The notes beneath the pieces are model-generated. The model ran no database searches. It was not told where the DNA came from and saw only the letters and a program-made list of their open reading frames with translations. Shown one piece after another: positions 1 through 13,868 of a stretch of DNA of 64,000 nucleotides. Every line of letters begins with the position of its first letter. Position 1 is the first letter of the stretch. A program made the position numbers and the translations under genes. The stretch is from Rhizobium sp. CSW-27 (GTDB taxonomy: Bacteria; Pseudomonadota; Alphaproteobacteria; Rhizobiales; Rhizobiaceae): NCBI RefSeq assembly GCF_018760785.1, contig NZ_JAHHZO010000004.1:407611-471610 (forward strand), given 5' to 3'.

Positions 1-34
1 CGCCTTCGTTATCTCTGATTTCGTTGAGTTTCAT
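1..34 (-). CDS. rplO: 50S ribosomal protein L15, first 11 codons (partial)
   Basis: Only the first codons are inside the window; read on the minus strand they give MKLNEIRDNEG, the usual L15 N-terminus. L15 is a late-assembling large-subunit protein. It lies 16 nt after the stop of rpmD, the normal L30-L15 order of the spc cluster, so the assignment rests on both the N-terminal match and position. Confidence 0.88.
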   Translation of the reverse strand, partial: MKLNEIRDNEG

Positions 35-50
35 GATCTCTACTCCCGTC

Positions 51-248
51 TCACTTCTCGTCGACGACGCGAACGAGATGCTGGACAGCCCGGATCATGC
101 CACGAACGGAAGGGGTATCTTCCAGCGTGCGAACCCGGTGCATCTTGTTGAGGCCGAGACCGATCAGCGTCTGACGCTGAACAGCAGGCCGGCGAATGGG
201 GCTACCGATCTGTTCGACCGTGACCGTCTTCTTGGTTTCAGTGGCCAT
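51..248 (-). CDS. rpmD: 50S ribosomal protein L30
   Basis: A 65-residue basic protein of the normal L30 length, beginning [18 protein letters not shown] and containing the conserved [10 protein letters not shown] stretch. It binds 23S rRNA in the large subunit. It lies between rpsE (11 nt upstream) and rplO (16 nt downstream) on the same strand, so it is surely co-transcribed with the spc cluster. Confidence 0.97.
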   Translation of the reverse strand: MATETKKTVTVEQIGSPIRRPAVQRQTLIGLGLNKMHRVRTLEDTPSVRGMIRAVQHLVRVVDEK

Positions 249-259
249 CAGAGAGCTCC

Positions 260-829
260 TTATTCTTCCGCTGCATTGCCGGAAGCGGCACGGCGAGCCT
301 GCAGCGTGGCGTATTTCAGGCCGCGCTGTGCTGCGATGTCCTTCGGATGCACCTGGTGCTTCAGGGCGTCGAACGTGGCGCGAACCATGTTGTAGGGGTT
401 CGACGAACCGGTCGACTTCGCAACGACGTCATGAACGCCGAGCGTTTCGAAAACGGCGCGCATCGGACCGCCGGCGATGATACCGGTACCGGCCTTGGCG
501 GAGCGCAGCAGAACCTTGCCGGCGCCGTGACGGCCGTTGACATCGTGATGCAGCGTGCGGCCATCGCGCAGCGGGACGAAGATCAGGTCACGCTTGGCAG
601 CTTCCGTTGCCTTGCGGATGGCTTCCGGCACTTCGCGTGCCTTGCCATGGCCGAAGCCGACGCGGCCCTTCTGGTCGCCGACGACGACGAGAGCTGCAAA
701 ACCGAAGCGACGGCCGCCCTTGACGACCTTGGCGACGCGGTTGATCGCGACAAGCTTGTCGACGAATTCGCTGTCGCGCTCTTCACGGCTCGAGCGATCC
801 TCGCGCGAGCCTCTCTTTTCCTGTGCCAT
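260..829 (-). CDS. rpsE: 30S ribosomal protein S5
   Basis: 189 residues. The N-terminal double-stranded-RNA-binding-like domain (about 25-95) carries [18 protein letters not shown] and the C-terminal S5 domain carries [18 protein letters not shown]5 sits at the mRNA entry site and affects decoding accuracy. The reading frame stays open to 973, but I start at the ATG at 829: [14 protein letters not shown] is the typical N-terminus, it follows an AGGA-type ribosome binding site, and the 48 extra upstream residues look like translated spacer. The 148-nt gap to rplR is the longest inside the spc group. Confidence 0.97.
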   Translation of the reverse strand: MAQEKRGSREDRSSREERDSEFVDKLVAINRVAKVVKGGRRFGFAALVVVGDQKGRVGFGHGKAREVPEAIRKATEAAKRDLIFVPLRDGRTLHHDVNGRHGAGKVLLRSAKAGTGIIAGGPMRAVFETLGVHDVVAKSTGSSNPYNMVRATFDALKHQVHPKDIAAQRGLKYATLQARRAASGNAAEE

Positions 830-977
830 TGTCCTGTTCCTTTTTCTTTTCCGGGTGCAAACGGCGGACTTCGAAAAGCCGGCGCCCTCCCCTCCCGCAG
901 GAAAAGAAGGCCGACCGGCCGGCGTGGTGGCGTAATACGCCAAAAGGTCCGGTCCCGAAAGACCGGACCTCAATTTT

Positions 978-1340
978 TTAGAAGCTCAGACCGCCTTCGC
1001 GGGCAGCATCGGCAAGCGCCTTGATGCGGCCGTGATAGACGAAGGCGCCGCGGTCAAAGACCACTTCGGAAACGCCTGCTGCGGTGGCGCGCTCTGCAAC
1101 GAGCTTGCCGACGGCAGCCGCAGCGTCCTTGTCCGCACCCGTCTTCAGGGTGGAACGCAGACCTGCGTCGAGGGTCGATGCTGCAGCCAGCGTACGGCCG
1201 GCCACATCATCGATGATCTGGGCATAGATGTTCTTCGACGAGCGATGAACCGACAGACGCGGGCGGCCATTGGCAACCGCCTTGATCTGGCGGCGTACAC
1301 GGCTCGCGCGCTTTGCAAGTGCTTCTTTCCTGCTAGCCAT
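978..1340 (-). CDS. rplR: 50S ribosomal protein L18
   Basis: 120 residues with a very basic N-terminus ([20 protein letters not shown]) and the family features [20 protein letters not shown] and, at the end, [23 protein letters not shown]. With L5 it attaches 5S rRNA to the large subunit. It starts 12 nt after rplF and is part of the same transcript. Confidence 0.97.
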   Translation of the reverse strand: MASRKEALAKRASRVRRQIKAVANGRPRLSVHRSSKNIYAQIIDDVAGRTLAAASTLDAGLRSTLKTGADKDAAAAVGKLVAERATAAGVSEVVFDRGAFVYHGRIKALADAAREGGLSF

Positions 1341-1352
1341 ATCGCGTCAACC

Positions 1353-1886
1353 TTACTTCTTCTTGCCTTCCTTGCGGACGATCCGTTCTTCGGCGTACTT
1401 GACGCCCTTGCCCTTGTAGGGCTCCGGACCGCGGTATTCGCGGATTTCCGCGGCTACCTGACCGACCTGCTGCTTGTTAATGCCGGTGACGACGATTTCC
1501 GTCGGCTTCGGCACGGCAATGGTGATGCCCTGCGGAGGCTCATACACGACGTCATGGCTGAAGCCGAGGGACAGCTGCAGGTTCTTGCCCTGCATGGCGG
1601 CGCGATAACCAACGCCGTTGATTTCGAGCTTGCGCTCGAAGCCGTCCTTGACGCCCTTGAACAGGTTCTCGATCATCGTGCGGGACATGCCCCACTTTGC
1701 GCGAGCATCCTTGGAATCGTTGGCCGGAACCACCGAAACCGCGTTGTTGTCGAAGGAAACCTTCACTTCGTCATTGGCGACGAAGACGAGTTCGCCCTTC
1801 GGGCCCTTGGCAGTCACCTTCTGTCCTTCGACAGCGGCCGTGACACCTGCCGGAACCTGAACGGGCTTTTTACCGATACGAGACAT
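1353..1886 (-). CDS. rplF: 50S ribosomal protein L6
   Basis: 177 residues, normal length, starting [15 protein letters not shown], with two repeated L6 domains and the C-terminal signature [17 protein letters not shown]6 lies near the sarcin-ricin loop and supports elongation-factor binding. It lies 41 nt after rpsH and 12 nt before rplR, in the standard spc order. Confidence 0.98.
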   Translation of the reverse strand: MSRIGKKPVQVPAGVTAAVEGQKVTAKGPKGELVFVANDEVKVSFDNNAVSVVPANDSKDARAKWGMSRTMIENLFKGVKDGFERKLEINGVGYRAAMQGKNLQLSLGFSHDVVYEPPQGITIAVPKPTEIVVTGINKQQVGQVAAEIREYRGPEPYKGKGVKYAEERIVRKEGKKK

Positions 1887-1927
1887 GTTTCAATCCTGTC
1901 TGTTCGTTACGGAGGTCCTGACCGGTC

Positions 1928-2326
1928 TTAGAAGACCGAGCAGAGAACCTCACCACCAACGTTCTGTTCGCGCGCCTGATGATCGGCCATCACGCCCTTC
2001 GGAGTCGAAAGGATGGTGATGCCAAGGCCGTTCGCGACCTGCGGAATGGACTTCACCGAGACATAGACCCGGCGGCCCGGCTTGGACACGCGGCCGATCT
2101 CGCGGATGACCGAAGCGCCTTCGTAGTACTTCAGTTCGATTTCGAACTCGGACTTGCCGTTGCCGTAATCGACCTGGGAATAGCCGCGGATGTAACCTTC
2201 GGCCTGCAGAACGTCCAGAACGCGGGCGCGCAGCTTGGAAGCCGGCGTCGTCACGGAGGTCTTGCGGCGGGCTGCACCGTTGCGGATGCGGGTGAGCATA
2301 TCGCCCAGAGGATCAGTCATGGTCAT
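1928..2326 (-). CDS. rpsH: 30S ribosomal protein S8
   Basis: 132 residues beginning [21 protein letters not shown] and ending in the conserved [20 protein letters not shown] region. S8 binds the central domain of 16S rRNA; in E. coli it is also the translational repressor of the spc operon. Whether that applies here cannot be told from this sequence. It starts 13 nt after rpsN. Confidence 0.98.
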   Translation of the reverse strand: MTMTDPLGDMLTRIRNGAARRKTSVTTPASKLRARVLDVLQAEGYIRGYSQVDYGNGKSEFEIELKYYEGASVIREIGRVSKPGRRVYVSVKSIPQVANGLGITILSTPKGVMADHQAREQNVGGEVLCSVF

Positions 2327-2339
2327 GTGAACCGTCTCC

Positions 2340-2645
2340 TTACCAGCTGGACTTCACGATACCGGGAACCTTGCCCAGGTTGCCCAGCTCGCGCAGCGCG
2401 ATACGGGACATCTTGAGCTTGCGATAGAAGGCGCGCGGGCGGCCAGTCACTTCGCAACGGTTGCGGATGCGGGTCTTGGAACCGTTGCGCGGCAGCGAAG
2501 CCAGCTTCAAGGTGGCCTTGAAGCGATCTTCGATCGGCAGGTCCTGGTTCATGATGATTGCCTTCAGTGCTGCACGCTTGGCAGCATGGTCGGCAACCGT
2601 CTTGCGGCGGCGCTTGTTCTTTTCGATTGCGCTTGTCTTCGCCAT
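2340..2645 (-). CDS. rpsN: 30S ribosomal protein S14 (zinc-independent type)
   Basis: 101 residues, starting [17 protein letters not shown]. It is the long C-minus form: only one cysteine ([10 protein letters not shown]), so it lacks the CXXC pairs of the short zinc-binding S14. The open frame extends to 2771 into the end of rplE, but the ATG at 2645 fits the family N-terminus and follows an AAGGAA ribosome binding site. S14 assembles late into the 30S head. Confidence 0.97.
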   Translation of the reverse strand: MAKTSAIEKNKRRRKTVADHAAKRAALKAIIMNQDLPIEDRFKATLKLASLPRNGSKTRIRNRCEVTGRPRAFYRKLKMSRIALRELGNLGKVPGIVKSSW

Positions 2646-2677
2646 ATCGAGTTCCTTTTCTACGCTCGTCGTTACGG

Positions 2678-3235
2678 TTACGTACGGAACGGGAAGTTGA
2701 ACTCTTTCAGAAGAGCCCGCGCTTCGTCGTCCGTGCTTGCCGTCGTGCAAACGATGATGTCCATGCCCCACATCTGATCAACCTTGTCGTAGTTGATCTC
2801 CGGGAACACGATGTGCTCCTTGATGCCCATGGCGAAGTTGCCACGGCCGTCAAAGCTCTTCGGATTCAGGCCGCGGAAGTCGCGAACGCGCGGCAGCGCG
2901 ATGTTGACCAGGCGGTCCAGGAATTCATACATGCGCGCGCCGCGAAGCGTCACCTTGGCACCGATCGGCATGCCTTCGCGGACCTTGAAGCCGGCGATGG
3001 AGTTGCGGGCGCGGGTGATCACCGGCTTCTGGCCGGCGATGGCTGCAAGATCGGCAGCAGCAACGGTGGGCTTCTTCGAGTCAGCGGTCGCTTCGCCGAC
3101 GCCCATGTTGATGACGATCTTTTCCAGCTTCGGGATCTGCATCTCGTTGGCGTAGGAAAACTTCTCCTGCATCGCAGCGCGAATGCGGGATACGTATTCC
3201 GTCTTGAGACGCGGTTCGTACTTTGCCTCAGCCAT
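2678..3235 (-). CDS. rplE: 50S ribosomal protein L5
   Basis: 185 residues, normal length, with [11 protein letters not shown] near residue 45 and the 5S-contacting stretch [21 protein letters not shown]5 binds 5S rRNA and contacts P-site tRNA and S13. Its start overlaps the end of rplX by 8 nt, which implies translational coupling. Confidence 0.98.
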   Translation of the reverse strand: MAEAKYEPRLKTEYVSRIRAAMQEKFSYANEMQIPKLEKIVINMGVGEATADSKKPTVAAADLAAIAGQKPVITRARNSIAGFKVREGMPIGAKVTLRGARMYEFLDRLVNIALPRVRDFRGLNPKSFDGRGNFAMGIKEHIVFPEINYDKVDQMWGMDIIVCTTASTDDEARALLKEFNFPFRT

Positions 3236-3536
3236 CGATCACATCTCCCGTACGCTTGGCTACACGGACCTTCTTGCCATCCACGACGGAGAAGCCAACG
3301 CGGGTCGGCTTGCCGTCCTTCGCGACGATCGCGATGTTCGACAGATGGATCGGAGCTTCCTTGTTGATGATGCCCGCTTCCTGGGTCTGGGTCTGGCGCT
3401 GGTGGCGCTTGACCATGTTCACGCCACGAACGATGGCATGATCTTCCTTCGGCATCACTTGAATGACTTCACCGGTGCGGCCCTTGTCCTTGCCGGTGAG
3501 TACGACGACGTTGTCGCCCTTGCGAATCTTCTGCAT
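3228..3536 (-). CDS. rplX: 50S ribosomal protein L24
   Basis: 102 residues with an N-terminal KOW motif ([17 protein letters not shown]). L24 is one of the two initiator proteins for 50S assembly and sits near the exit of the peptide tunnel. It overlaps the next gene, rplE, by 8 nt and follows rplN by 14 nt. Confidence 0.98.
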   Translation of the reverse strand: MQKIRKGDNVVVLTGKDKGRTGEVIQVMPKEDHAIVRGVNMVKRHQRQTQTQEAGIINKEAPIHLSNIAIVAKDGKPTRVGFSVVDGKKVRVAKRTGDVIDG

Positions 3537-3550
3537 GGCTATCCGCTCCC

Positions 3551-3919
3551 TTAGAGTACTTCCGGAGCCAGCGAGATGATCTTCATATGGTTCTTGGCGC
3601 GAAGTTCGCGCGGAACCGGTCCGAAGATACGGGTGCCGATCGGCTCTTTCTTGTTGTCGATGAGGACCGCTGCGTTGTTATCGAAGCGGATGACGCTGCC
3701 GTCGGGGCGGCGGATGTCCTTGGCGGTGCGAACGACGACAGCCTTCATCACGTCGCCCTTCTTGACGCGGCCGCGCGGGATCGCTTCCTTGATCGAAACG
3801 ACGATGATGTCGCCGATCGAAGCGTACTTGCGCTTGGAGCCGCCCAGCACCTTGATGCACATGACACGACGCGCGCCGGAATTATCGGCAACGTCGAGGT
3901 TTGTTTGCATCTGAATCAT
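3551..3919 (-). CDS. rplN: 50S ribosomal protein L14
   Basis: 122 residues, the standard length, starting [21 protein letters not shown], with the signature [17 protein letters not shown]14 lies at the subunit interface and in many bacteria is the docking site of silencing factor RsfS. It is the first gene after a 234-nt gap that holds a terminator and a candidate promoter, as in E. coli, where rplN opens the spc operon. Confidence 0.98.
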   Translation of the reverse strand: MIQMQTNLDVADNSGARRVMCIKVLGGSKRKYASIGDIIVVSIKEAIPRGRVKKGDVMKAVVVRTAKDIRRPDGSVIRFDNNAAVLIDNKKEPIGTRIFGPVPRELRAKNHMKIISLAPEVL

Positions 3920-3990
3920 GTCAGGTCGCCTTCTTGTAATGACCGGAACGGTTGGGCCGAAGCCCCCTTTTCCGGCTCATGGACATATTT

Positions 3991-4020
3991 ATTTTGTTGC
4001 GCGGGATTGGGTCTTGCCAA
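3991..4020 (-). promoter_or_regulatory. Candidate spc-operon promoter upstream of rplN
   Basis: On the minus strand TTGGCA (4020-4015) is followed by an 18-nt spacer and CAAAAT (3996-3991), matching the -35 and -10 consensus at 5 of 6 and 4 of 6 positions. Transcription would start near 3984, about 65 nt before rplN. It lies just downstream of the rpsQ terminator, which is where a new promoter is needed. Found by eye only. Confidence 0.4.
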
Positions 4021-4053
4021 GGTGGTTTCCACGACGGGACCTTCCCTGCGCTG

Positions 4054-4086
4054 CAAAGCAAAAGAACGCCCGTGACCGGGCGTTCT
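4054..4086 (-). terminator. Rho-independent terminator after rpsQ
   Basis: The minus strand carries a perfect 10-bp stem, AGAACGCCCG with its complement, around a 4-nt loop (4086-4063), followed by TTTTGCTTT. This is an intrinsic-terminator layout, 67 nt after the rpsQ stop. It divides the ribosomal cluster at the same point as the S10/spc boundary in E. coli. It may act as a partial terminator. Confidence 0.75.
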
Positions 4087-4153
4087 GCGCCAATGCGCTG
4101 CTTAATACAGATTTCCGCGCCGAACACAAGGCCCAGGCACGGATCTCTGCAAA

Positions 4154-4390
4154 TTAAGCGTGGGCGGAGATGACCGTCCAGCACTTATCCTTGGAAATCG
4201 GTGCGCACTCCTGGATGGAGACGACATCACCGATCTTGAACTGGTTGTTTTCGTCGTGTGCCTTGTACTTCTTGGAACGACGGACGGTCTTCTGGAGCAG
4301 CGGGTGAGCGAATCGACGCTCGACCCGGACAACTACCGTCTTGTCGTTCTTGTCGCTGACCACGACGCCCTGCAGAATGCGCTTCGGCAT
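4154..4390 (-). CDS. rpsQ: 30S ribosomal protein S17
   Basis: 78 residues, starting [18 protein letters not shown], an OB-fold protein with the conserved [22 protein letters not shown] stretch. It is a primary binder of the 5' domain of 16S rRNA. It is the last gene of the S10 transcription unit here: a terminator hairpin and a 234-nt gap separate it from rplN. Confidence 0.98.
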   Translation of the reverse strand: MPKRILQGVVVSDKNDKTVVVRVERRFAHPLLQKTVRRSKKYKAHDENNQFKIGDVVSIQECAPISKDKCWTVISAHA

Positions 4391-4402
4391 ATTGTTCTTC
4401 CC

Positions 4403-4603
4403 TTAGGCCTTTGCTTCTGCCGCCTTCTGGCGGGCAATGGTTTTCACGCGAGCGATGTCCTTGCGAACCTCAGTGATGCGCGAGGACTTCTCAAGCTGAC
4501 CGGTGGCCTTCTGGAAGCGCAGGTTGAACTGCTCCTTCTTGAGCTCCGCAAGCTTGTCCTTGAGCTGGTCGGCCGTGAGGCCGCGTACTTCTTCGGCTTT
4601 CAT
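4403..4603 (-). CDS. rpmC: 50S ribosomal protein L29
   Basis: 66 residues forming the expected two-helix protein, with [20 protein letters not shown] and [20 protein letters not shown]29 borders the peptide exit site and helps dock trigger factor and SRP. It lies 12 nt from both rplP and rpsQ. Confidence 0.97.
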   Translation of the reverse strand: MKAEEVRGLTADQLKDKLAELKKEQFNLRFQKATGQLEKSSRITEVRKDIARVKTIARQKAAEAKA

Positions 4604-4615
4604 GTGCCTGACCCC

Positions 4616-5029
4616 TTACTCTGCGATGCGCTGAACGAAGCGCGTCTTGACCGAGAGCTTGGCGGAGCCCAGACGAAGCGCCTCGCGGGCGATTTCTTCC
4701 GAAACACCGTCAATCTCGAACATCATGCGACCGGGCTTGACCTTGCATGCCCAGTATTCCACCGAACCCTTGCCCTTACCCATACGAACTTCGGTCGGCT
4801 TTGCCGTGACCGGAACGTCCGGGAAGACGCGGATCCAAACGCGACCGGCGCGCTTCATGTAGCGGGTGATCGCACGACGAGCTGCTTCGATCTCACGAGC
4901 GTTGACACGGTTCGGTTCGAGAGCCTTGAGGCCGAATTCACCGAATGCCAGGTCGAAGCCACCCTTGGCCACACCCTTGATGCGGCCCTTGAACTGCTTG
5001 CGGTACTTGGTACGCTTTGGCTGCAACAT
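4616..5029 (-). CDS. rplP: 50S ribosomal protein L16
   Basis: 137 residues starting [16 protein letters not shown], with [20 protein letters not shown] and the C-terminal region [13 protein letters not shown]16 organises the A-site region of 23S rRNA. It follows rpsC by 38 nt and precedes rpmC by 12 nt. Confidence 0.98.
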   Translation of the reverse strand: MLQPKRTKYRKQFKGRIKGVAKGGFDLAFGEFGLKALEPNRVNAREIEAARRAITRYMKRAGRVWIRVFPDVPVTAKPTEVRMGKGKGSVEYWACKVKPGRMMFEIDGVSEEIAREALRLGSAKLSVKTRFVQRIAE

Positions 5030-5067
5030 TTTCTTACTTCTCCGAGCTTATCTTTCGCCAGCGCCTA

Positions 5068-5787
5068 TCAAGCGTTTTCGCGACGACGATCACGGTCACG
5101 GCTTGCCGGACCCTGAGCATCGCCTTCGAGAGCGCGACGTTCGGAAGCCATCGGATCGTGCTCAAGGATTTCGCCCTTGAAGATCCAGACCTTGATGCCG
5201 CAGATGCCGAATGCGGTTTCGGCTTCCGCCGTACCGTAATCGATGTCCGCGCGCAGCGTGTGAAGCGGAACGCGACCTTCGCGGTACCATTCCGTACGAG
5301 CGATTTCCGCGCCGCCGAGACGGCCGGCGCAGGTGATCTTGATGCCTTCGGCGCCAAGACGCATCGCGGACTGCACGGCGCGCTTCATGGCGCGACGGAA
5401 GGCCACGCGGCGTTCCAGCTGCTGGGCGATCGACTGGGCAACGAGCGTTGCGTCGACTTCCGGCTTGCGCACTTCAACAATGTTGAGGTGCGTTTCAGAA
5501 GAGGTCATCTCGGAAAGCTTCTTGCGAAGCTTCTCGATGTCGGCGCCCTTCTTGCCGATGATCAGGCCCGGACGAGCCGAATGGATCGTGACGCGGCACT
5601 TCTTGTGCGGACGCTCGATGACCACCTTGGCGATGCCGGCCTGCTTCAGTTCCGACATCAGGAAGGCGCGCATCTTCAGGTCTTCGTGCAGAAGCTGGCC
5701 GTATTCGGCATTGTCTGCAAACCAGCGGCTATCCCAGGTGCGGTTGATGCCGAGGCGGAAACCGATCGGATTGATTTTCTGGCCCAT
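5068..5787 (-). CDS. rpsC: 30S ribosomal protein S3
   Basis: 239 residues beginning [23 protein letters not shown] domain (about 40-110) holds [20 protein letters not shown], and the S3 C-terminal domain follows with [19 protein letters not shown]. It lines the mRNA entry tunnel. Its ATG shares one base with the TAA stop of rplV, so the two are probably translationally coupled. The C-terminal tail is rich in Arg and Glu, as is common. Confidence 0.98.
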   Translation of the reverse strand: MGQKINPIGFRLGINRTWDSRWFADNAEYGQLLHEDLKMRAFLMSELKQAGIAKVVIERPHKKCRVTIHSARPGLIIGKKGADIEKLRKKLSEMTSSETHLNIVEVRKPEVDATLVAQSIAQQLERRVAFRRAMKRAVQSAMRLGAEGIKITCAGRLGGAEIARTEWYREGRVPLHTLRADIDYGTAEAETAFGICGIKVWIFKGEILEHDPMASERRALEGDAQGPASRDRDRRRENA

Positions 5788-6176
5788 TATGCGGCCTCCC
5801 CTTTTTCCTCGACTTCACGAACCACGATGGTCAGGTGCGCGAAGGGCTTTTCAATGCGGGAAGCGCGACCACGGCCACGAGCGTGGAAACGCTTCATCGT
5901 GATCGACTTGCCGACATAGGCTTCCGACACGATCAGGGCGTCGACGTCGAGGTCGTGGTTGTTCTCGGCGTTGGCGATAGCCGACTCGAGGGTCTTCTTC
6001 ACCTGGCCGGCAATGCGCTTGCGGGAGAATTCGAGCTCAGCGAGAGCGCGTTCAACCTTCTTGCCGCGGATCATGGCGGCAACCAGGTTCAGCTTCTGCG
6101 GGCTGACGCGAAGCGTACGGGCAACTGCCTGTGCCTCGTTGTCCTTCAGCCGGCGTTCGGTCTTTGCCTTCGCCAT
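5787..6176 (-). CDS. rplV: 50S ribosomal protein L22
   Basis: 129 residues. It has the N-terminal [21 protein letters not shown] stretch and the tunnel-lining beta-hairpin region [19 protein letters not shown], where macrolide-resistance changes occur in other bacteria. The stop overlaps the rpsC start by one base and rpsS ends 2 nt upstream. Confidence 0.98.
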   Translation of the reverse strand: MAKAKTERRLKDNEAQAVARTLRVSPQKLNLVAAMIRGKKVERALAELEFSRKRIAGQVKKTLESAIANAENNHDLDVDALIVSEAYVGKSITMKRFHARGRGRASRIEKPFAHLTIVVREVEEKGEAA

Positions 6177-6178
6177 GA

Positions 6179-6457
6179 TTACTTCCTCTTTGCCTTCTTG
6201 TCCGCACCGTGACCGTAATAGGTCCGGGTCGGAGAGAATTCACCGAACTTGTGGCCGACCATGTCTTCGTTGACGCTGACCGGAACGTGCTTGCTGCCGT
6301 TGTAGACCCCGAAGGTGAGGCCGACGAACTGCGGCAGGATCGTGGAGCGGCGGCTCCAGATCTTGATGACTTCATTGCGGCCGCCTTCGCGCACCTTCTC
6401 AGCCTTCTTGAGAAGATAGCCGTCGACGAACGGGCCTTTCCAAACTGAACGAGCCAT
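6179..6457 (-). CDS. rpsS: 30S ribosomal protein S19
   Basis: 92 residues, normal length, with [19 protein letters not shown] at the start, the conserved [19 protein letters not shown] stretch and [17 protein letters not shown] near the end. S19 forms a complex with S13 in the 30S head. It sits between rplB (16 nt) and rplV (2 nt). Confidence 0.98.
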   Translation of the reverse strand: MARSVWKGPFVDGYLLKKAEKVREGGRNEVIKIWSRRSTILPQFVGLTFGVYNGSKHVPVSVNEDMVGHKFGEFSPTRTYYGHGADKKAKRK

Positions 6458-6473
6458 ATCTGACTTCCTTCTC

Positions 6474-7310
6474 TTACTTCTTCAGCTGATGGCGCGAGCG
6501 CATGATGAACTTGTCGGTCGACTTGTTCGAACGGGTACGCTTGCCCTTCGTCGGCTTGCCCCAGGGGGTAACCGGGTGGCGGCCACCGGAGGTGCGGCCT
6601 TCACCACCGCCGTGCGGGTGGTCAACCGGGTTCATGACGACGCCGCGAACATGCGGACGCTTGCCGCGCCAGCGCGAACGACCGGCCTTGCCATCGTTGA
6701 TGTTGGTGTGTTCCGGGTTGGAAACGGCACCAATCGAGGCGAGGCACGTGCCATGCACCAGGCGCTGCTCGCCCGAGTTCAGGCGCAGGATCGCCATGCC
6801 CTGGTCACGACCGACCAGCTGAGCATAGGCGCCAGCCGAACGGGCGATCTGGCCACCCTTGCCCGGCTTCATTTCCACGTTGTGGATGATGGAGCCTACC
6901 GGGATGTACTGAAGCGGCATCGCATTGCCGGGCTTCACGTCAACGGCCTTGTCGGACGCGATGACCTTGTCGCCGACAGCAAGGCGCTGCGGAGCCAGGA
7001 TATAGGCCTGTTCGCCGTCGGCATAGCTGACGAGAGCGATGAAGGCGGTGCGGTTCGGGTCGTATTCCAGACGCTCGACCGTGCCTTCGATGTCGAACTT
7101 GCGACGCTTGAAGTCGATCAGGCGGTAGGTACGCTTGTGACCGCCGCCCCGGAAGCGCACGGTGATGCGACCCAGGTTGTTGCGGCCGCCCTTCGAGGTC
7201 AGACCCTCGGTCAGCGACTTGACCGGCTTGCCCTTGTACAGACCGGAACGGTCGACAATGACCAGCTGGCGCTGGCTCGGAGTCGTCGGGTTAAAGCTTT
7301 TCAATGCCAT
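6474..7310 (-). CDS. rplB: 50S ribosomal protein L2
   Basis: 278 residues, starting [16 protein letters not shown]. It has the N-terminal OB-like domain, the SH3-like middle ([20 protein letters not shown]) and the C-terminal motif [20 protein letters not shown], whose histidine is needed for peptidyl transfer. It is a primary 23S binder and needed for subunit joining. It follows rplW by 17 nt. Confidence 0.99.
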   Translation of the reverse strand: MALKSFNPTTPSQRQLVIVDRSGLYKGKPVKSLTEGLTSKGGRNNLGRITVRFRGGGHKRTYRLIDFKRRKFDIEGTVERLEYDPNRTAFIALVSYADGEQAYILAPQRLAVGDKVIASDKAVDVKPGNAMPLQYIPVGSIIHNVEMKPGKGGQIARSAGAYAQLVGRDQGMAILRLNSGEQRLVHGTCLASIGAVSNPEHTNINDGKAGRSRWRGKRPHVRGVVMNPVDHPHGGGEGRTSGGRHPVTPWGKPTKGKRTRSNKSTDKFIMRSRHQLKK

Positions 7311-7327
7311 TGTTCTTCTTCCCTACC

Positions 7328-7621
7328 TCAGACGCCCGTCGACACGTCGATGGACTGACCTTCGGCGAGCGTCACGACAGCCTTCTTGACGTCCTTCTGC
7401 TTGCCGATGAAGCCGCGGAAACGCTTGGTCTTGCCCTTGCGGACGAGCGTGTTGACGGCCGTGACCTTGACGCCGAACAGAGCTTCGACAGCCGCCTTGA
7501 TTTCCGGCTTGCTGGCACCCTTGGCGACGTTGAAGACGACCTGGTTGTATTCCGAGACCAGCGTCGACTTTTCGGTGATCGCCGGCGAGACGATCACATC
7601 ATAGTGGCGAAGATCCGTCAT
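7328..7621 (-). CDS. rplW: 50S ribosomal protein L23
   Basis: 97 residues. It opens with [19 protein letters not shown] and holds [18 protein letters not shown] in its extended loop. L23 at the tunnel exit is the main docking point for trigger factor and SRP. Its start overlaps the rplD stop by 4 nt, a coupling arrangement. Confidence 0.98.
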   Translation of the reverse strand: MTDLRHYDVIVSPAITEKSTLVSEYNQVVFNVAKGASKPEIKAAVEALFGVKVTAVNTLVRKGKTKRFRGFIGKQKDVKKAVVTLAEGQSIDVSTGV

Positions 7622-8238
7622 TTGAACCGCTCCTCCAGAGCCTCAACCGCTGCCTTGGAAAGCACGAGCTTGCCGCGACGCAGGATGTCGTACACATTGA
7701 TGCCCTGAACCGGCAGAACATCGATGTTCGGGATGTTTGCGGCAGCGAGCTTGAAATTGTTGTCGAGTTCCGAACCGCCAACGAAGAGTGCGTTGGTCAG
7801 GCCGAGCGTTGCGAGCGTGCCGGCAACAGCCTTGGTCTTGGCTTCGGCAGCAGCAACCTGATCGACGATGATCAGCTCTTCAGCCTTCAGCTTGGCAGAC
7901 AGGGCGTGACGGAGCGCAAGAGCGCGTACCTTCTTCGGCAGGTCATGCTCGTGGCTGCGGACAACCGGGCCATGAGCCTTACCACCACCGCGGAACTGCG
8001 GAGCACGAGCCGAATGGTGACGAGCGCGGCCCGTACCCTTCTGCTTGTACATCTTGGAGCCGGTGCGAGCGACCTCGGAGCGGCCCTTGGACTTGTGGGT
8101 ACCCTGCTGCTTCTTGGCAAGCTGCCAGCGTACCATGCGAGCCAGGATATCCTGGCGGGGATCGAGGCCGAAGATCTCGTCAGACAGGGAGACCTTACCG
8201 GCGTCTTTGCCCTCGAGGGTCGTGACGTTGAATTCCAT
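7618..8238 (-). CDS. rplD: 50S ribosomal protein L4
   Basis: 206 residues with the tunnel-loop region [19 protein letters not shown] and [18 protein letters not shown]4 helps start 50S assembly; in E. coli it represses its own S10 operon through the S10 leader, but I found no clear equivalent leader here. It is 15 nt after rplC and overlaps rplW by 4 nt. Confidence 0.98.
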   Translation of the reverse strand: MEFNVTTLEGKDAGKVSLSDEIFGLDPRQDILARMVRWQLAKKQQGTHKSKGRSEVARTGSKMYKQKGTGRARHHSARAPQFRGGGKAHGPVVRSHEHDLPKKVRALALRHALSAKLKAEELIIVDQVAAAEAKTKAVAGTLATLGLTNALFVGGSELDNNFKLAAANIPNIDVLPVQGINVYDILRRGKLVLSKAAVEALEERFK

Positions 8239-8253
8239 GTTCCTAAGGCTCCC

Positions 8254-8895
8254 TTACTTCGCGGCCGACTTGACGGCGTCGCGGACGATGATCCAGGAGC
8301 CCTTCGAACCGGGAACGGCACCCTTGACGAGGATCAGACCGCGGTCTTCATCGGTGGAAACCACTTCCAGGTTCTGGGTGGTGACGCGCGTCTGGCCCAT
8401 GTGACCAGCCATGCGCTTGCCCTTCCAGACCTTACCCGGATCCTGGTTGTTACCGGTCGAACCATGCGAGCGGTGCGAAACGGACACACCGTGCGTCGCA
8501 CGAAGACCACCGAAGTTGTGGCGCTTCATGGCACCGGCAAAGCCCTTACCGATCGTGGTGCCGGTCACGTCGACCAGCTGGCCAGCCGTGAAGTGGCTCG
8601 GCGTCAGCGCGGAGCCGACATCCATGAGGTTGTCGGCATCGACGCGAAACTCGACGAGCTTCTGCTTCGGCTCGACCTGGGCAACGGCGAAGTGGCCTCG
8701 CAGTGCCTTGCTCGTATTCTTGACCTTTGCCTGGCCTGCGCCAAGCTGAACGGCGGTGTAGCCGTTCTTTTCGACGGTGCGCTGCGCAACAACCTGGCAG
8801 TTGTCAACGCGCAGAACCGTTACCGGCACATGCTCGCCAGCGTCGTTGTAGACGCGGGTCATGCCGACCTTCTGTGCAATTACACCTGAACGCAT
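8254..8895 (-). CDS. rplC: 50S ribosomal protein L3
   Basis: 213 residues. I chose the ATG at 8895 ([17 protein letters not shown]), which follows AAGGA by 8 nt, over an upstream in-frame ATG at 8913. The loop that reaches the peptidyl-transferase centre ([19 protein letters not shown]) is intact and includes the glutamine position that PrmB methylates in E. coli. L3 is an early 50S assembly protein. Confidence 0.98.
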   Translation of the reverse strand: MRSGVIAQKVGMTRVYNDAGEHVPVTVLRVDNCQVVAQRTVEKNGYTAVQLGAGQAKVKNTSKALRGHFAVAQVEPKQKLVEFRVDADNLMDVGSALTPSHFTAGQLVDVTGTTIGKGFAGAMKRHNFGGLRATHGVSVSHRSHGSTGNNQDPGKVWKGKRMAGHMGQTRVTTQNLEVVSTDEDRGLILVKGAVPGSKGSWIIVRDAVKSAAK

Positions 8896-8932
8896 CGGTT
8901 CAATCCTTCTCACTCAGCCCGAAGCAGGCGCC

Positions 8933-9241
8933 TCAGAGCTTGATTTCCACATCAACGCCGGCGGCGAGATCGAGCTTCATCAGCGCGTCAACCGTCTGCG
9001 GGGTGGGATCCACGATGTCGAGCAGACGCTTGTGCGTGCGCATTTCGAACTGCTCGCGGCTCTTCTTATCGATGTGAGGGGACCGGTTTACCGTAAACTT
9101 CTCGATGCGGGTCGGAAGCGGAACGGGGCCCCGGACGCTAGCACCGGTGCGCTTCGCCGTCGACACGATCTCGCGCGTGGAAGCATCGAGGATCCGATGA
9201 TCGAACGCCTTCAGGCGAATGCGGATATTTTGGCCGTTCAT
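8933..9241 (-). CDS. rpsJ: 30S ribosomal protein S10 (NusE)
   Basis: 102 residues beginning [19 protein letters not shown], with the conserved loop [20 protein letters not shown]10 is both a 30S head protein and the NusE subunit that binds NusB and NusG in antitermination and transcription-translation coupling. It is the first S10-cluster gene after a 328-nt gap downstream of tufA. Confidence 0.98.
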   Translation of the reverse strand: MNGQNIRIRLKAFDHRILDASTREIVSTAKRTGASVRGPVPLPTRIEKFTVNRSPHIDKKSREQFEMRTHKRLLDIVDPTPQTVDALMKLDLAAGVDVEIKL

Positions 9242-9567
9242 TCGACGTTATCCTTGTTCTGTTTTTCCCCGATGCCAACAGCACGGCACGGGGCGTTTTC
9301 TCTCTAAAGGCGGACCACCGGTTTCAAAGATCGAGGGGGACAGCACGGCCAGCTCCGCTGGTCGCTATCCCCATCCACTCTTCGGGCCTGAAGCCCACCT
9401 TTTGGATTGGTCTGCCTGCCTCAAACGCGAAGCAGGCGGCAAATCGCGCTCGCGCGCCATTTGCTACATTTTTGTGTCACAAGCAAGAGCCCGAAGGCTG
9501 AAGCAGTGAACTTTTTTGGTCTGCAATGAAGCCAAGGGACGGAGGTTGCCCCCCGCCCCTTCGCCCG

Positions 9568-9569
<2 letters not shown>
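9242..9569. other. Intergenic region tufA-rpsJ (S10 leader)
   Basis: A 328-nt gap without a credible gene. On the minus strand it would form the leader of the S10 unit. A hairpin pairs CCCCG and TGCC with GGCA and CGGGG (about 9268-9293), ending about 26 nt before rpsJ. A stem AGCAGGCGGC/GCCGCCTGCT-like region lies near 9430. I found no convincing -35/-10 pair. The 12-mer CAAAAATGTAGC on the minus strand (9463-9474) recurs upstream of secE. Confidence 0.4.
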
Positions 9570-10746
<1,177 letters not shown>

Positions 10747-10818
10747 TCAGGCTCTCCATCTGTTTCCCCGCGCGAAGCGGAGCAATTCTTCGTTCTTCTG
10801 TCTCAAGGGTTACCCCGG

Positions 10819-12918
<2,100 letters not shown>

Positions 12919-12951
12919 AGGACTGCCTTTCGAACTTCGATCGGGTGAAGA

Positions 12952-13455
<504 letters not shown>

Positions 13456-13496
13456 TTATCACGCGGAGGACCTCGCGCGGCGCCGGAACTGGTGAA

Positions 13497-13868
13497 TTAC
13501 TTCGGACGCTTTGCGCCGTACTTGGAGCGGCGCTGCTTGCGATTCTTGACACCCTGGGTATCGAGAACACCGCGGATGATGTGGTAACGGACACCCGGAA
13601 GGTCCTTGACGCGGCCGCCACGGATCATGACGACGGAGTGCTCCTGAAGGTTGTGACCTTCACCCGGAATGTAACCGATAACTTCGAAGCCATTGGTCAG
13701 GCGGATCTTTGCGACCTTACGCAGAGCCGAGTTCGGCTTCTTCGGGGTCGTGGTGTAAACGCGGGTGCAGACGCCGCGCTTCTGCGGGTTTTCCTGCAGA
13801 GCAGGCACCTTGTTGCGCTTGACCTGTGCCTGGCGGGGCTTGCGGATCAGCTGGTTTACGGTAGGCAT
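13497..13868 (-). CDS. rpsL: 30S ribosomal protein S12
   Basis: 123 residues starting at the ATG at 13868 ([13 protein letters not shown]); the frame is open to 13943 but the extension is spacer. The decoding-site stretches [15 protein letters not shown] and [17 protein letters not shown] carry the wild-type lysines, so the sequence predicts streptomycin sensitivity at this site. First gene of the str operon. Confidence 0.98.

Noticed and set aside
830..973. N-terminal extension of S5 to 973
   Set aside because: The extension is Pro/Gly/Arg-rich spacer, and the family N-terminus and ribosome site support 829.
3921..4184. 87-codon minus-strand frame between rpsQ and rplN
   Set aside because: It overlaps the rpsQ end, runs through the terminator hairpin and has no family features.
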